The notes beneath the pieces are model-generated. The model was given only the letters and a program-made list of their open reading frames with translations. It did no database searches and was not told the origin of the DNA. Of a DNA stretch of 64,000 bases, positions 7,856 through 18,116 are shown one piece after another. Both the position numbers and the translations under genes were made by a program. Position 1 is the stretch's first letter, and the number at the start of each line of letters is the position of its first letter. Origin of the DNA: Planctomycetota bacterium (GTDB lineage Bacteria; Planctomycetota; UBA1135); NCBI GenBank assembly GCA_030749235.1, contig JASMKM010000078.1, positions 1-64,000 of the forward strand, read 5' to 3'.

Positions 7856-10366
7856 ATGTACCTACCTCTACTTCTCGCCTCCCTGCTTCAGCAGGGAGCC
7901 GACGTCCTCGGTCCCCCTCCAGGGGCCGAGGCGACGGCTCAAGTCCCTACCACAGACAGCGAAATCGCTGTCTATGCCTATGGCACTGACACCGCCTTGC
8001 GCGATCTGCTGATTCGCAACGGCGAGATGTACGACGACATGGGCGGCCTAATCGCCGGTCGTACCGACTCGCAACTTGCCCAACGGCTGGGCGTGGCGAT
8101 GACGGTGCTGCCTGCCTTGGCCGCCGATGAAGAACTCTTCACCTTGGTGGCTCACCATGATGAAGAGGAAGCAGGTCCCGTGGCGTCTTCCGGCCGCGAG
8201 ATTTGGCGATCAGCTGACGGTCGCGTGCGCCTGCGCGCCTTGACCAAGGCACAGTTGGCCACCATGGTCAACCCTGGCTTTCGTTGCCATGGTGCGGTGC
8301 GCAAGATTGGCCACCAGGCAATCAAACCAATCTCGGCCCAAAGCTATGGCGGTCGCCAGAATGCCGTCACCCCGGATCCGGTAATTGCATCGTGGGTCGC
8401 ACAGGTCTCCGACAGCAACATCGCTGCCGACATCGCCACCATGGAGGCCTTCGGTACGCGCCGTCACGGTCAACCAGGTTCGATCAACGCGCAGAACTGG
8501 CTGGTGGCACAGATGAACGCTCGCGGTCTCAACACCACCACCTTCAGCTACGACAGCAATGCCGACGTCGTCATCGGCGAAAAGCAAGGCATCACCGACC
8601 CAAGCAAGATCGTCATCATTGGCGCCCACTACGATTCGGTGAACTGGCAAGGCTCGTCCACGTCGCCGGCACCTGGTGCTGACGATGATGCCTCTGGTAC
8701 TGCCGGCGTACTCGAAATCGCGCGCATCCTGGCGTCGAATGACTTCGACTACACCATCCGCTTCTGCGCCTTCTCCGGCGAGGAGTTGGGCCTGCTCGGT
8801 TCCGAAGCCTACGCCACCTATCTGGACAACATCAACGCTAACGTCATCGGCATGGTGCAGCTCGACATGACTGCCTATCGCGCGCCGGGCGATTCGCGTT
8901 CGGTCGGCTTCATTACCAACGATACCGACACCAACCTGAACAACTTCGCGATGGATGTGTACGCTGCGTACGTCCCAAGCCTGCCGATTACCATTGGCCC
9001 GTTGAGTGGCGGCACCAGTGACCACCGCTCCTTCTTCAACCACGGCTTCCCGGCGATTTTCCCCTTCGAGGATCTGGGTCAGTACAGCCCCTACATCCAT
9101 ACCGCCAACGACGTCACCGGCACTTCGGCAAACGACTTCATCTTGGCGGAGATGATTACCGCGGGTGCTTTGGCGACTGTCGCCGAACTAGCGCGCCCGG
9201 TGTCTATGACCATGACCCACACCCCGCTCGGCAACACCCAAGACGAGCTCGGTCCTTATGTGGCTACCGCCGACGTGGTTTCGCAGACCGCGGCTTCGGT
9301 CAACACGGTGGAACTGAACTGGCGTCTGGAAGGTGGTAACTGGAACGCAGTCGCGATGAGCCCAACCGGCAACCCTAACCAGTGGTCCGGCACGATTCCT
9401 GGTCAGGTGAGCCCCACGCGCGTCGAGTATTACATCGTGGCCACCGATACCAATAGCCGCAGCGTTTGGACCCCGGAAGGATTCGCCCCAGGCGACAACG
9501 TGCATAAGTTCGTAGTCGGCATCTACAACCGCATCGCCTTCGACAACTTCGATGGCGCCAGCGATAACGGCTGGACCCACACTCAAGTGGCCACCCAAGA
9601 TGACTGGCAACGCGGCACGCCTCAGGGCAACGCCGGCGACCCAGGTGGCGCTTACTCCGGTACTAACGTCTGGGCCAACGACCTCGGCCTGCCGGGCTGG
9701 AACGGCAACTACGCCAGCAACACCAACAACCACTTGGATTCGCCTTCCTTTGATTGCAGCGGTGCAAACGGCGTCTACCTGCGCTTCGCGCGCTGGCTGA
9801 CGGTGGAAGATGCTACCTATGACCATGCCCGCATCGAAGTAAACGGCCAGACGGTCTGGTCGAACCCAGTTGGCAGTGACCTACTCGACAACTCCTGGAG
9901 CATCCAGGACATCGACATCTCCGCGATCGCCGACAACAATCCTTCGGTCTCGATCCGTTTCCATCTGGATTCCGACGGTGGCCTCGAGTATGGCGGCTGG
10001 AACATTGACGACTTCGAGCTCTACACCCTCGAACCAGTCGGTGGCCCTAATGGCCCTAACCTTACCGCGCCTGGTTCGGTGAATGCTGGCTCGCCAATCA
10101 CCATCGACCTGTCGAACGCCCCAAGCAACAGCCCTTGGTGGTTGCTCTATAGCTTTAGCAACAGCGGTTCGGTGATCTCGGGCTTGAACTTCGAGATTGG
10201 CGCCCCCTGGGTGCTGCTCCACAATGGTTCAGCGGATGGCAACGGTGATGCATCCTACACACAAACGGTCCCGCCGATTGCCAGTGGCTTCACGGTCTAT
10301 CTGGAAGCCGCGACCAGTGGTGGCACACCGACGACCACCAACATGCTGACCTTGCAGATCAACTAA
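7856..10366 (+). CDS. Secreted M28 family aminopeptidase with jelly-roll plus C-terminal tail
   Basis: GAHYDSVN, ADDDASGTAGVLEIARIL, AFSGEELGLLGSEAYA, SDHRSFFNHGFPAIFPFED (M28 zinc-ligand motifs); tail homologous to that of the preceding gene. Confidence 0.9.
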   Translation: MYLPLLLASLLQQGADVLGPPPGAEATAQVPTTDSEIAVYAYGTDTALRDLLIRNGEMYDDMGGLIAGRTDSQLAQRLGVAMTVLPALAADEELFTLVAHHDEEEAGPVASSGREIWRSADGRVRLRALTKAQLATMVNPGFRCHGAVRKIGHQAIKPISAQSYGGRQNAVTPDPVIASWVAQVSDSNIAADIATMEAFGTRRHGQPGSINAQNWLVAQMNARGLNTTTFSYDSNADVVIGEKQGITDPSKIVIIGAHYDSVNWQGSSTSPAPGADDDASGTAGVLEIARILASNDFDYTIRFCAFSGEELGLLGSEAYATYLDNINANVIGMVQLDMTAYRAPGDSRSVGFITNDTDTNLNNFAMDVYAAYVPSLPITIGPLSGGTSDHRSFFNHGFPAIFPFEDLGQYSPYIHTANDVTGTSANDFILAEMITAGALATVAELARPVSMTMTHTPLGNTQDELGPYVATADVVSQTAASVNTVELNWRLEGGNWNAVAMSPTGNPNQWSGTIPGQVSPTRVEYYIVATDTNSRSVWTPEGFAPGDNVHKFVVGIYNRIAFDNFDGASDNGWTHTQVATQDDWQRGTPQGNAGDPGGAYSGTNVWANDLGLPGWNGNYASNTNNHLDSPSFDCSGANGVYLRFARWLTVEDATYDHARIEVNGQTVWSNPVGSDLLDNSWSIQDIDISAIADNNPSVSIRFHLDSDGGLEYGGWNIDDFELYTLEPVGGPNGPNLTAPGSVNAGSPITIDLSNAPSNSPWWLLYSFSNSGSVISGLNFEIGAPWVLLHNGSADGNGDASYTQTVPPIASGFTVYLEAATSGGTPTTTNMLTLQIN

Positions 10367-10376
10367 AGACTGCCAC

Positions 10377-11597
10377 TCAGACGGAAGCCGCCAGTTCCTC
10401 GAACAGCTGCTCGTAATCGCCCGCTGCCTTATCCCAGGAATGCAGCCTCGCCATCACCTCGCGCCCATGTTCGCCTAGCTGATTGCGCTGGGCATCGTCG
10501 TCGAGCAGCTCGCATACGGCCTTGGCGAAGTCCTGCGGATCGTCGGCTAGGCGCAGCAACTGACTCACCTCGGCATGCATGGCTTCGACCCCGGTGGAGT
10601 TGGTCACCACTGGCTTCTCGACCGCCATCGCCTCCAGCACTTTGTTCTTGATGCCAGCGCCAAAGCGCATTGGTGCCACCAACATAGCGGCCCGTTGAAT
10701 CCAAGGCTTCAAGTCCTCGACGCGACCGGTGACCTCCACTCCTGGGATCTCGGCCAGGGCCTGAACCTCCGGTGCAGGGTTAGTCCCCACTACCGTAAAG
10801 CTGGCCTGCGGATGAGTCTTGCGCACGATCGGCAGGATGTCCTTGGCAAAGTGAATCGCGGCGTCGTAGTTAGGTAGGAAATCCATATTGCCAAAGAGGA
10901 TCAGGTTGCCTGGCACCTCGTCGACACCTTCGACCGGCTGAAACATCTCCAAGTCGACACCGTTGGGGATGATCTCCACCCGACAATTAGGCTTCAGGCG
11001 CTGCAGGCAATCCCGGTCCAACGGCGAGACCACCGTGGAAATCGGATAGCGCTCCAGGGTAAAGGTCTCGTAGCGCCGGAAGCGGTGTAACAGCTGCTTG
11101 GTGCGAAGGCGTTCCCTGAAGCCGAGGTCGCCACGCTCGAGACGACGTTCATAGAACATCGTGCGGCAATCGCAAACATCCAGCAGGGTGGGGATCTCCA
11201 GGGCGGCATCGCAGAACCACAAGTCGGCCCAAGGGTCGAAGACATAGGCCGCATCCAACTGCAGCTTCGCCTTCATGGCGCGCACTTCCTGGCACAAGGT
11301 CTGGCGGAAACCTGGATACTCGGCGTGGAAGGCACCGACCGGGTCGATCCCAAGGTTAGTGCGCAGGCGGCCGAGCATATTGCGCGCCGGCACGTCGCGC
11401 ATGGTAATCGACTGGAAGATGCCTTGAGACTCCACGCTGGCTAACTTGGCACGCTGCTCGTCCTCATGGTTGAGAGCAAGCAGGTGAATCTCATGGCGCT
11501 GCGCCAGCCTGCGGAAGATATGCAGGATGCGTAGGTGATAGCCCTCCGAGATTGGCCAGGGCATGCCGCGGTAGACCACGAGTAGGCGCATACCCAA
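10377..11597 (-). CDS. Glycosyltransferase family 4 (group 1) protein
   Basis: MRLLVVYRGMPWPISEGYHLRILHIF N-term; IPNGVDLEMFQP; GAGIKNKVLEAMAVEKPVVTNSTGVEAM C-term nucleotide-sugar site. Confidence 0.88.
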   Translation of the reverse strand: MGMRLLVVYRGMPWPISEGYHLRILHIFRRLAQRHEIHLLALNHEDEQRAKLASVESQGIFQSITMRDVPARNMLGRLRTNLGIDPVGAFHAEYPGFRQTLCQEVRAMKAKLQLDAAYVFDPWADLWFCDAALEIPTLLDVCDCRTMFYERRLERGDLGFRERLRTKQLLHRFRRYETFTLERYPISTVVSPLDRDCLQRLKPNCRVEIIPNGVDLEMFQPVEGVDEVPGNLILFGNMDFLPNYDAAIHFAKDILPIVRKTHPQASFTVVGTNPAPEVQALAEIPGVEVTGRVEDLKPWIQRAAMLVAPMRFGAGIKNKVLEAMAVEKPVVTNSTGVEAMHAEVSQLLRLADDPQDFAKAVCELLDDDAQRNQLGEHGREVMARLHSWDKAAGDYEQLFEELAASV

Positions 11598-11641
11598 CTA
11601 TAAAGCCACGGGCCTGCGGAATCTCGGCTTGCGGCTGCGCC

Positions 11642-11971
11642 TCAGTCCGCGCTTTCGGCCTGCAGGACCTTGTCGAGCATGCCACGCAACTCACCGTTGT
11701 CGTAAAGCTCGCGCAGGATGTCGCCGCCGCCGATGAACTCACCGCCAAGGAAGATCTGTGGGGTGGTCGGCCAATTGCTGATTTCGACCAGTGCCGGCTT
11801 GATGCCTTCGTGCTGGAAGATATCGATGACCTCAAAGGGCACCTGCATACCGTTCATGATGTCGATCACGGCCTTCGAGAAGCCGCAGCGCGGGAACATT
11901 TTGTTGCCCTTGGCGAACACTAGGATTGGTTGCTCGGCGATGGCCTGTTCTAAGGATTCTTTGATGTTCAT
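11642..11971 (-). CDS. grxD: Monothiol glutaredoxin, Grx4/GrxD type
   Basis: MNIKESLEQAIAEQPILVFAKGNKMFPRCGFSKAVIDIM...ISNWPTTPQIFLGGEFIGGGDIL; CGFS active site. ORF track extends to 11986. Confidence 0.93.
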   Translation of the reverse strand: MNIKESLEQAIAEQPILVFAKGNKMFPRCGFSKAVIDIMNGMQVPFEVIDIFQHEGIKPALVEISNWPTTPQIFLGGEFIGGGDILRELYDNGELRGMLDKVLQAESAD

Positions 11972-12210
11972 GATGCTGTTGGGCAAGTGGTCTTGATTTG
12001 GACGGCGTGAACCGTGTTATCACCCTCGGACATGTAGGGGCGCATGACGTCGAGCACCTTCCGATGCTGCTCGAGCAAGGACAGGCCTTGAAAGCCAGCC
12101 CATGAGATCTGGAGGTTCCAGTGATCCATGGTGCCGGTGAGATCCGTGGCGACACAGGATGCGCCTTCAAGGCCATCCATGACAATTTTTTCGACTGCGG
12201 AAGCTTCCAT
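11968..12210 (-). CDS. BolA family protein
   Basis: 80 aa, VEKIVMDGLEGASCVATDLTGTMDHWNLQISWAGFQGLSLLEQHRKVLDVMRPYM...VHAVQIKT; ends on the Grx4 start. Confidence 0.9.
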   Translation of the reverse strand: MEASAVEKIVMDGLEGASCVATDLTGTMDHWNLQISWAGFQGLSLLEQHRKVLDVMRPYMSEGDNTVHAVQIKTTCPTAS

Positions 12211-12310
12211 CGATTGGGTATTTTATCCTGGTGAGACTGGATTCGGGAACCAACCACCGAATTCTGGTACTAAGAAGTCCAGGTCCATATCTAGGACAGG
12301 AATCTGAACG

Positions 12311-12565
12311 ATGGCAAAAATCGAGATCTACACCAAAACCACCTGCCCCTACTGTGTCCATGCGAAGCGCCTGCTCGAGAGCAAAGGCCAGAGCTTCGAG
12401 GAAATCAACCTCATGGAGTCACCAGAGCGCACCGACGAAATGGTGGAACGTGCGGGCGGCCGAACCACCGTGCCAGAGATCTTCATCGATGGCAAGCTGA
12501 TTGGCGGTTTCGATGACCTCGCTGCCTTGGAGCAAAAGGGCGAGCTTGACAAGCTGCTGGCCTAG
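12311..12565 (+). CDS. grxC: Glutaredoxin 3
   Basis: MAKIEIYTKTTCPYCVHAKRLLESKG...TVPEIFIDGKLIGGFDDL; dithiol CPYC. Confidence 0.95.
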   Translation: MAKIEIYTKTTCPYCVHAKRLLESKGQSFEEINLMESPERTDEMVERAGGRTTVPEIFIDGKLIGGFDDLAALEQKGELDKLLA

Positions 12566-12598
12566 ACCGCCTCTCCAATCGCCCCGTTTCCTACCGGC

Positions 12599-13690
12599 CT
12601 ATTTGCCCAGCAGGAAGTGTGCCACGTCGCCTTCCCGCATCAGGTAATCGCGCCCTTCGGTGCGTAATTTCCCGGCGGCGCGGATTGCAGTCTCGGAATG
12701 GAACTCCTGCAGATCCGACACCGAATAGACTTCGGCACGGATGAAGGCCTTCTCGAAGTCGGTGTGGATCACGCCAGCGGCCTTCGGCGCGGCATCGCCA
12801 GCATGGATGGTCCATGCGCGGACCTCCTTTTCGCCGGCGGTAAAGTAGGTTTGCAGCCCGAGCAGCTGATAGACCGTGCGAATCAGGCGTTCCAAGCCGA
12901 GTTGCTCTACGCCCAAGTCCTCCATAAACATGGCGCGGTCCTCCTCCTCCATCGAACGTAGCTCAAATTCCAGGTCGCCGCAGATTGGCAACCACTGGGA
13001 ACCTTGATTGGCCGCGTGCTCAGCGACCTGCTTACACCACGGGTTATCGCCTTCGAGGTCGTCGTCACTGACGTTGGCAACGTACAGCACCGGTTTCATC
13101 GTCATCAGAAACAGCGGCTTCAACGACATACGCTGACGCTCGTTCCACTCGTATTCGCGCAGCTGCTGACCGCCGTCGAGGATCTCGATAGCCTTCTCGA
13201 AAGTCTCGGCATCGAGCAAGGCATCCTTGTCGCCAGCGCGCCCTTTCTTGGCCACGCGGTCAGCGGCTCGACGCAAGGTCTCTAAGTCCGCCATCGCCAA
13301 TTCCAGCTCGATGACCTCGATATCGCCGAGCGGATCAATGTCGCCCTCGCGCAGCACCTTCTCGCCACCGAAGCAACGTACCACTTGCATGATGGCGTCG
13401 CACTCCTTGATGTTGCCGAGGAACTTATTGCCCATGCCTTCACCTTCGGAGGCGCCCGCCACAAGACCAGCGATATCAACGATCTTGACTACCGCCGGCA
13501 GCACGCGCTTGGTTTCGATGAAGCCATGGATAATCTCAAGACGTTCATCAGGGACCTCCACCACCGCTACATTGGGTTCGATCGTGCAGAAAGGAAAATT
13601 GCCGACCTCGGCCTTGGCCGAGGACAGGGCGCTGAAGATGGTGGACTTACCGACGTTCGGAAGCCCTACGATGCCGCAGGAGACGCTCAT
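12599..13690 (-). CDS. ychF: Redox-regulated/ribosome-binding ATPase YchF
   Basis: [50 protein letters not shown]-term TGS-like [21 protein letters not shown]. Confidence 0.97.
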   Translation of the reverse strand: MSVSCGIVGLPNVGKSTIFSALSSAKAEVGNFPFCTIEPNVAVVEVPDERLEIIHGFIETKRVLPAVVKIVDIAGLVAGASEGEGMGNKFLGNIKECDAIMQVVRCFGGEKVLREGDIDPLGDIEVIELELAMADLETLRRAADRVAKKGRAGDKDALLDAETFEKAIEILDGGQQLREYEWNERQRMSLKPLFLMTMKPVLYVANVSDDDLEGDNPWCKQVAEHAANQGSQWLPICGDLEFELRSMEEEDRAMFMEDLGVEQLGLERLIRTVYQLLGLQTYFTAGEKEVRAWTIHAGDAAPKAAGVIHTDFEKAFIRAEVYSVSDLQEFHSETAIRAAGKLRTEGRDYLMREGDVAHFLLGK

Positions 13691-13824
13691 GTGACCCGGC
13701 ATTGTACCCTTTTCGCGCCTGCGTCGGCGCCGCCACTCGACCGCCCGGTGCAGAGCTCAAGCAGTCTGGACCAAGGCCTGGAGGGGCGATTGGTCGAAAG
13801 CGTGCACTTCGCTTCAGCTCAGAA

Positions 13825-15723
13825 CTATGCCGCACGAGATCGCGAGGTCAGGCGGAATAGGAATCCTAGCAACAGGATGGCGGCGCCGAATCGCTGACCG
13901 GGGTTCCAGCTGGTGATGGCATCGGCCACAGCTACAGGGCCGGCCAAAGCGACCCTTGCAGACTTACGCGCCCACTCATGCTCGAGCAAGAATGCCGCGC
14001 CAATCGGGCCATTGTCGTAATACCAATCGACGAAGCTCTGCCCCACTGGATTGGCCTTCAGGTATTGGTCGCGGAAACGCCGCAGGGCAACGACTTCGCG
14101 CGAAGCATAATCCCCATGCGCTGCGGTCGCGACAAAGCAATCGTTGCCGGCCTCGCCTGCTCCACCGCCGGATCCGGGAGCGGTCACGTTAAGGGTGAAG
14201 GTGCCGGTCTGGCCGCCAGGATTGGTGACGGTCACGCTCTTGCTGCCGGCGCTCAAGGCCGGCACCTGCAGCAGTAAGCCTGCACCTAGCGCCAACTCGG
14301 TGATGTCGGCTTGGTCGAGTTGGGTACCATCGACAACCACCTCGATCTGACCGGTCGCTGCATCACCGTCATAATCGACGAAGGCCGAGTTGGCCGCGGC
14401 ATTGAGCTGGACCTGGGTGGCGGTGTCCGGCGCCACGCTGGAGGCGAAGGCACCGTTGATGGTGTTGGTCAGTATTCCCGCGGTATCCGGCACGCCACCG
14501 GTGGCGGTCGGCGGACCGTCGGCAAAGAAGTTGAAACGTGCGCTGATGGTATTGACCACACCGGCACCGATGCGGAAATCCTGCACGTTACTTTGAAAGG
14601 TATTCAGACAGGCAGTGCGACCGGTATGACCGGGACCGAAGTCCGGATCGTTGTTGTCATTGCCGGCAGTGGGCACCACAGTGGTCAACTCAACACCCGC
14701 GCGCCTAGCATTCTCGATGCGGTTGCCGTAGAAATCTGCCAGGATGTCGGCGGTATGGCCACTGCCGTTGATCGTCTCGCAGAGCACATTGACCTGGTTA
14801 TCGGTGATGCGGCTGTAGCAGATCCATGGCGACACCACTCCGCCTTGCCCAACCACGTTATGTTCGGCGCGCAGCTGGAAGCCGTTCTCAGTACCACCTG
14901 CGCCGGTCAGGAAGTTGCCGTTGGCTTGGCAGTTAATCGTGGAGACCAACAATGGGTTTCCAGGGCCACCTTTGGCGTGGAAGAAGATTCCCGCCTCGCT
15001 ATATCCAGCAAAGACGTTGTCGTGCACGTTGTAGGTGGCGGCCACCGTCGAGGCCTCGTCAGCGAGCAGGTACAGGGTGCGGTCGACACCACCGGAACTG
15101 GTATTGGCCAACACGCCACCACCATTCATGATGGTACCGCTGGAGAGCTGGATGGAGATGGCATCGCGGGCCGTGGCACCGGCGAAGGTGCAACTGTCCA
15201 CGGTGAAGTCTTCGTTAAGCGCACCACTGCTCAACAAGGCCAACACGCCGTAACCGTCATTGGCGCCTAGCGCACTGTCGGCGAAACCACTGAAGTTGCA
15301 CTCGCGAATGGTGAAGCCTGCGACCCCAGTACCGGCAGGGATTTCCACGCCGACAGTGCAGTCGGTGATGTCCAGGCCGCGCAGGGTAGTCTGCGTGGTC
15401 ACGTTCTCGCTGAGGCGGAACAAGGTGCCACTGCCACCCCCATCGAAGACCGGAGTCTCGGCCTGGAAGACGTCGACGTCGACACCGTTGAGCAACAGGA
15501 TTGGAAAGGTCTCATTCACCGCCGAGTAAGTCCCAGCACGCAAGGTCACCGAATCGCCTGCCGTGGTCTGTGTGAGGGCGAAGGTGAGGCTCTTAAATGG
15601 TGCCCCTTGGGTACCGGCCGCACCATCACTGCCACTGGCAGGGTCGACGAAGAATTCGGTCTGTGCTTGCACGACCGTTAAGCCGCACAAGACCATCAAG
15701 AAAGCGAGCAAGAAAGACTTCAT
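13825..15723 (-). CDS. Secreted right-handed beta-helix / IPT-like protein with CFI-box-type C-terminus
   Basis: Signal peptide MKSFLLAFLMVLCGLTVVQAQ; FFVDPASGSDGAAGTQGAPFKSLTFAL beta-helix start; C-term NDCFVATAAHGDYASREVVALRRFRDQYL...hydrophobic segment...RSRAA. Confidence 0.82.
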   Translation of the reverse strand: MKSFLLAFLMVLCGLTVVQAQTEFFVDPASGSDGAAGTQGAPFKSLTFALTQTTAGDSVTLRAGTYSAVNETFPILLLNGVDVDVFQAETPVFDGGGSGTLFRLSENVTTQTTLRGLDITDCTVGVEIPAGTGVAGFTIRECNFSGFADSALGANDGYGVLALLSSGALNEDFTVDSCTFAGATARDAISIQLSSGTIMNGGGVLANTSSGGVDRTLYLLADEASTVAATYNVHDNVFAGYSEAGIFFHAKGGPGNPLLVSTINCQANGNFLTGAGGTENGFQLRAEHNVVGQGGVVSPWICYSRITDNQVNVLCETINGSGHTADILADFYGNRIENARRAGVELTTVVPTAGNDNNDPDFGPGHTGRTACLNTFQSNVQDFRIGAGVVNTISARFNFFADGPPTATGGVPDTAGILTNTINGAFASSVAPDTATQVQLNAAANSAFVDYDGDAATGQIEVVVDGTQLDQADITELALGAGLLLQVPALSAGSKSVTVTNPGGQTGTFTLNVTAPGSGGGAGEAGNDCFVATAAHGDYASREVVALRRFRDQYLKANPVGQSFVDWYYDNGPIGAAFLLEHEWARKSARVALAGPVAVADAITSWNPGQRFGAAILLLGFLFRLTSRSRAA

Positions 15724-15727
15724 GAAT

Positions 15728-17266
15728 CTAAGGAACGAGGAGCGAATGTCCATCCATCACCACCGGCTGCTCAATGGACATGATTTCCATCAAGGTCGGC
15801 GCGACATCGGCGAGCACGCCCATCGGGCGTAACTTAGCACCGCGAGTACTCTCACCAATAAGCAAAAATGGCACGGGATTGACCGTATGTGCGGTGTGCA
15901 CTTCGCCGGTCACCGGATCGGCCATCTGTTCGGCGTTGCCGTGGTCAGCAGTGATGCCGATGGTCCCCCCTTTTGCCAATGCCGCATCGACAATCTGCTT
16001 CAGGCAGGCATCGACGGCGCGCACCGCAGCTTCGGCGGCGCTTTCAATGCCGGTATGACCGACCATGTCCGAGTTGGCAAAATTGATCACATACAAATCG
16101 TGTTCTCCACGCTCGAGCCTGTCGAGCACGGCAGCGGTCACCTCGAAGGCGGACATCTCCGGCTTCAGATCGTAGGTCGCCACCTTCGGTGACGCGATCA
16201 GGCAACGCTCTTCCCCCTTATAGACATCTTCGCGGCCACCATTAAAGAAAAATGTGACGTGGGCGTATTTCTCGGTCTCGGCGCAGCGAAATTGGCGCAA
16301 CCCCTTAGCGCTGACCAGTTCGCCGAACAGGCTATGCAGTTCCAGCGGCGGAAAGGCCACCGGACAAGGAAAATCCTTGCGGTACTGGGTCATCGTGACG
16401 AAATGCACCGCCGGCACCGCACCGCGTTCGAAACCTGCAAAGGCGTCATCAGCCAAGAAGGCCTCAGAGACCTGACGCACCCGATCGGCGCGGAAGTTGA
16501 ACGAAATCACCGCATCGTTGGCGTTCATCGGACAGGGAGCGCCGACTAGCGTCGGTTGCACAAACTCATCGCTCTCGTCGCGGTCACGGGCAGCCTGCAG
16601 AGCAGCGGGGACGCTCTCGGCAGTGAACTCGGCGCGGCCATGCACCATTACATCCCAAAATCTTGACGTACGTTCCCAGTTGGTGTCGCGATCCATGCCG
16701 AAGTAGCGTCCGCAGATCGAACCAACCCGACCGCCATGTTGCTGCAAGGATGCATCCAGTTGCTTTAGATAACCGTCGGCCGAACGCGGTGGCGTATCAC
16801 GCCCATCCAAGAGCGCATGGAAGACCACTGATTCGCTCGGCAAGCCCATTTCCTTAGCCAGAGCAAGCAGTTCCACATAATGGCTGTCGATAGCATGCAC
16901 GCCGCCGTCGCCGACCAAGCCGAAGAGGTGCAATGTGCCTTGTTTGGTGCGGGCGTGGTCAATGGCGTTGCGCAGGTCTCCTAGGCGATGGAACTCACCG
17001 CTGGCAATCGATGCATCGATGCGCGAGATGGTCTGATAGACGATGCGTCCGGCGCCGATGTTGGTATGCCCAACCTCGGAATTACCCATCAAACCGAGCG
17101 GCAGACCGACTTCCTTGCCGGAAGCGGACAGCAGCGCATGAGGGTATTCCTCCCACCAGGACAGGAAATTTTCGGCCGGGGCATGAGTGATAGCGTTGTG
17201 TTTGCCAGCCTTGGCGTAACCCCAGCCGTCCAGGACGATGAGCAGAGTTGGGTGTTTGGTTTCCAT
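15728..17266 (-). CDS. gpmI: 2,3-bisphosphoglycerate-independent phosphoglycerate mutase
   Basis: LLIVLDGWGYAKAGKHNAI, MGNSEVGHTNIGAGRIVYQ, ITADHGNAEQM. Confidence 0.97.
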   Translation of the reverse strand: METKHPTLLIVLDGWGYAKAGKHNAITHAPAENFLSWWEEYPHALLSASGKEVGLPLGLMGNSEVGHTNIGAGRIVYQTISRIDASIASGEFHRLGDLRNAIDHARTKQGTLHLFGLVGDGGVHAIDSHYVELLALAKEMGLPSESVVFHALLDGRDTPPRSADGYLKQLDASLQQHGGRVGSICGRYFGMDRDTNWERTSRFWDVMVHGRAEFTAESVPAALQAARDRDESDEFVQPTLVGAPCPMNANDAVISFNFRADRVRQVSEAFLADDAFAGFERGAVPAVHFVTMTQYRKDFPCPVAFPPLELHSLFGELVSAKGLRQFRCAETEKYAHVTFFFNGGREDVYKGEERCLIASPKVATYDLKPEMSAFEVTAAVLDRLERGEHDLYVINFANSDMVGHTGIESAAEAAVRAVDACLKQIVDAALAKGGTIGITADHGNAEQMADPVTGEVHTAHTVNPVPFLLIGESTRGAKLRPMGVLADVAPTLMEIMSIEQPVVMDGHSLLVP

Positions 17267-17316
17267 GGTGAGGAGGGGGTGTCTTGGAGACGGTTTGCCA
17301 CTACGATAGAGACATC

Positions 17317-18114
17317 ATGCGTGCATTGCTCATCTCTCTTCTGCTCGCCGTCGTCGTCGGAGCCTGCTCCACCGTGCCTGGCACAGGGCGCTCGCAACTC
17401 TTGCTCCTCAGTAGCGGCCAGGAAATGAAACTTGGCGCACAAGCCTACACCGAGATGTTGGTCCATGAGCGCGTCATCACCTCCGGCAACGATGCCGCCA
17501 TGGTGCAACGCATCGGCGAGCGTATCGCCCAATCCGCCATCGAACTGCTACCAGAATCCGACGCCAAGCGTTTCCGCTGGGAGTTCAAGCTCATCGATGA
17601 CCCGCAGATGATCAACGCCTGGGCCTTGCCCGGCGGAAAGACCGCGGTCTATACCGGCCTATTGCCGATTACAGGTGACGAGGACAGCCTCGCCATCGTC
17701 ATGGGCCATGAGGTCGCCCACGCCATCGCGCGTCACGGTAACGAGCGCATGAGTCACGGCATGGTGCTGCAGCTCGGCATGTTGGGTGCCGACATGGGTA
17801 TGCGCGATATGGATCCTGATGACCGTGCCATGATCATGGCCGGCTTGGGCGTCGGCGCCAACATTGGCGTGATGCTGCCTTTCTCGCGCAGCCATGAATC
17901 GGAAGCCGACGAGATTGGCCTGATGTTGGCGGCCAACGCCGGCTATCACCCCGAAGCGTCAATTGGTTTGTGGCAGCGTATGGGCGCGGCTTCCAGTGGC
18001 TCACCTCCCGAATGGCTCAGCACCCACCCCAGTTCGGAAACGCGCATCCGTAGGCTGCAGGCACTGATGCCCGAAGCCAACAAGCTTTACCGTCGTGCAC
18101 TGAATCGACGCTGA
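17317..18114 (+). CDS. M48 family metallopeptidase (lipoprotein)
   Basis: MRALLISLLLAVVVGACSTVPGTGRSQLLLLS lipobox; VMGHEVAHAIARHGNERMS HExxH. Confidence 0.93.
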   Translation: MRALLISLLLAVVVGACSTVPGTGRSQLLLLSSGQEMKLGAQAYTEMLVHERVITSGNDAAMVQRIGERIAQSAIELLPESDAKRFRWEFKLIDDPQMINAWALPGGKTAVYTGLLPITGDEDSLAIVMGHEVAHAIARHGNERMSHGMVLQLGMLGADMGMRDMDPDDRAMIMAGLGVGANIGVMLPFSRSHESEADEIGLMLAANAGYHPEASIGLWQRMGAASSGSPPEWLSTHPSSETRIRRLQALMPEANKLYRRALNRR

Positions 18115-18116
18115 CC

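Noticed and set aside
8210-9100. 296-aa minus-strand ORF
   Set aside because: Antisense to the M28 catalytic domain; no domain logic, shadow ORF.
14311-15270. 319-aa plus-strand ORF
   Set aside because: Antisense to the beta-helix protein; G/V/T-rich shadow frame.
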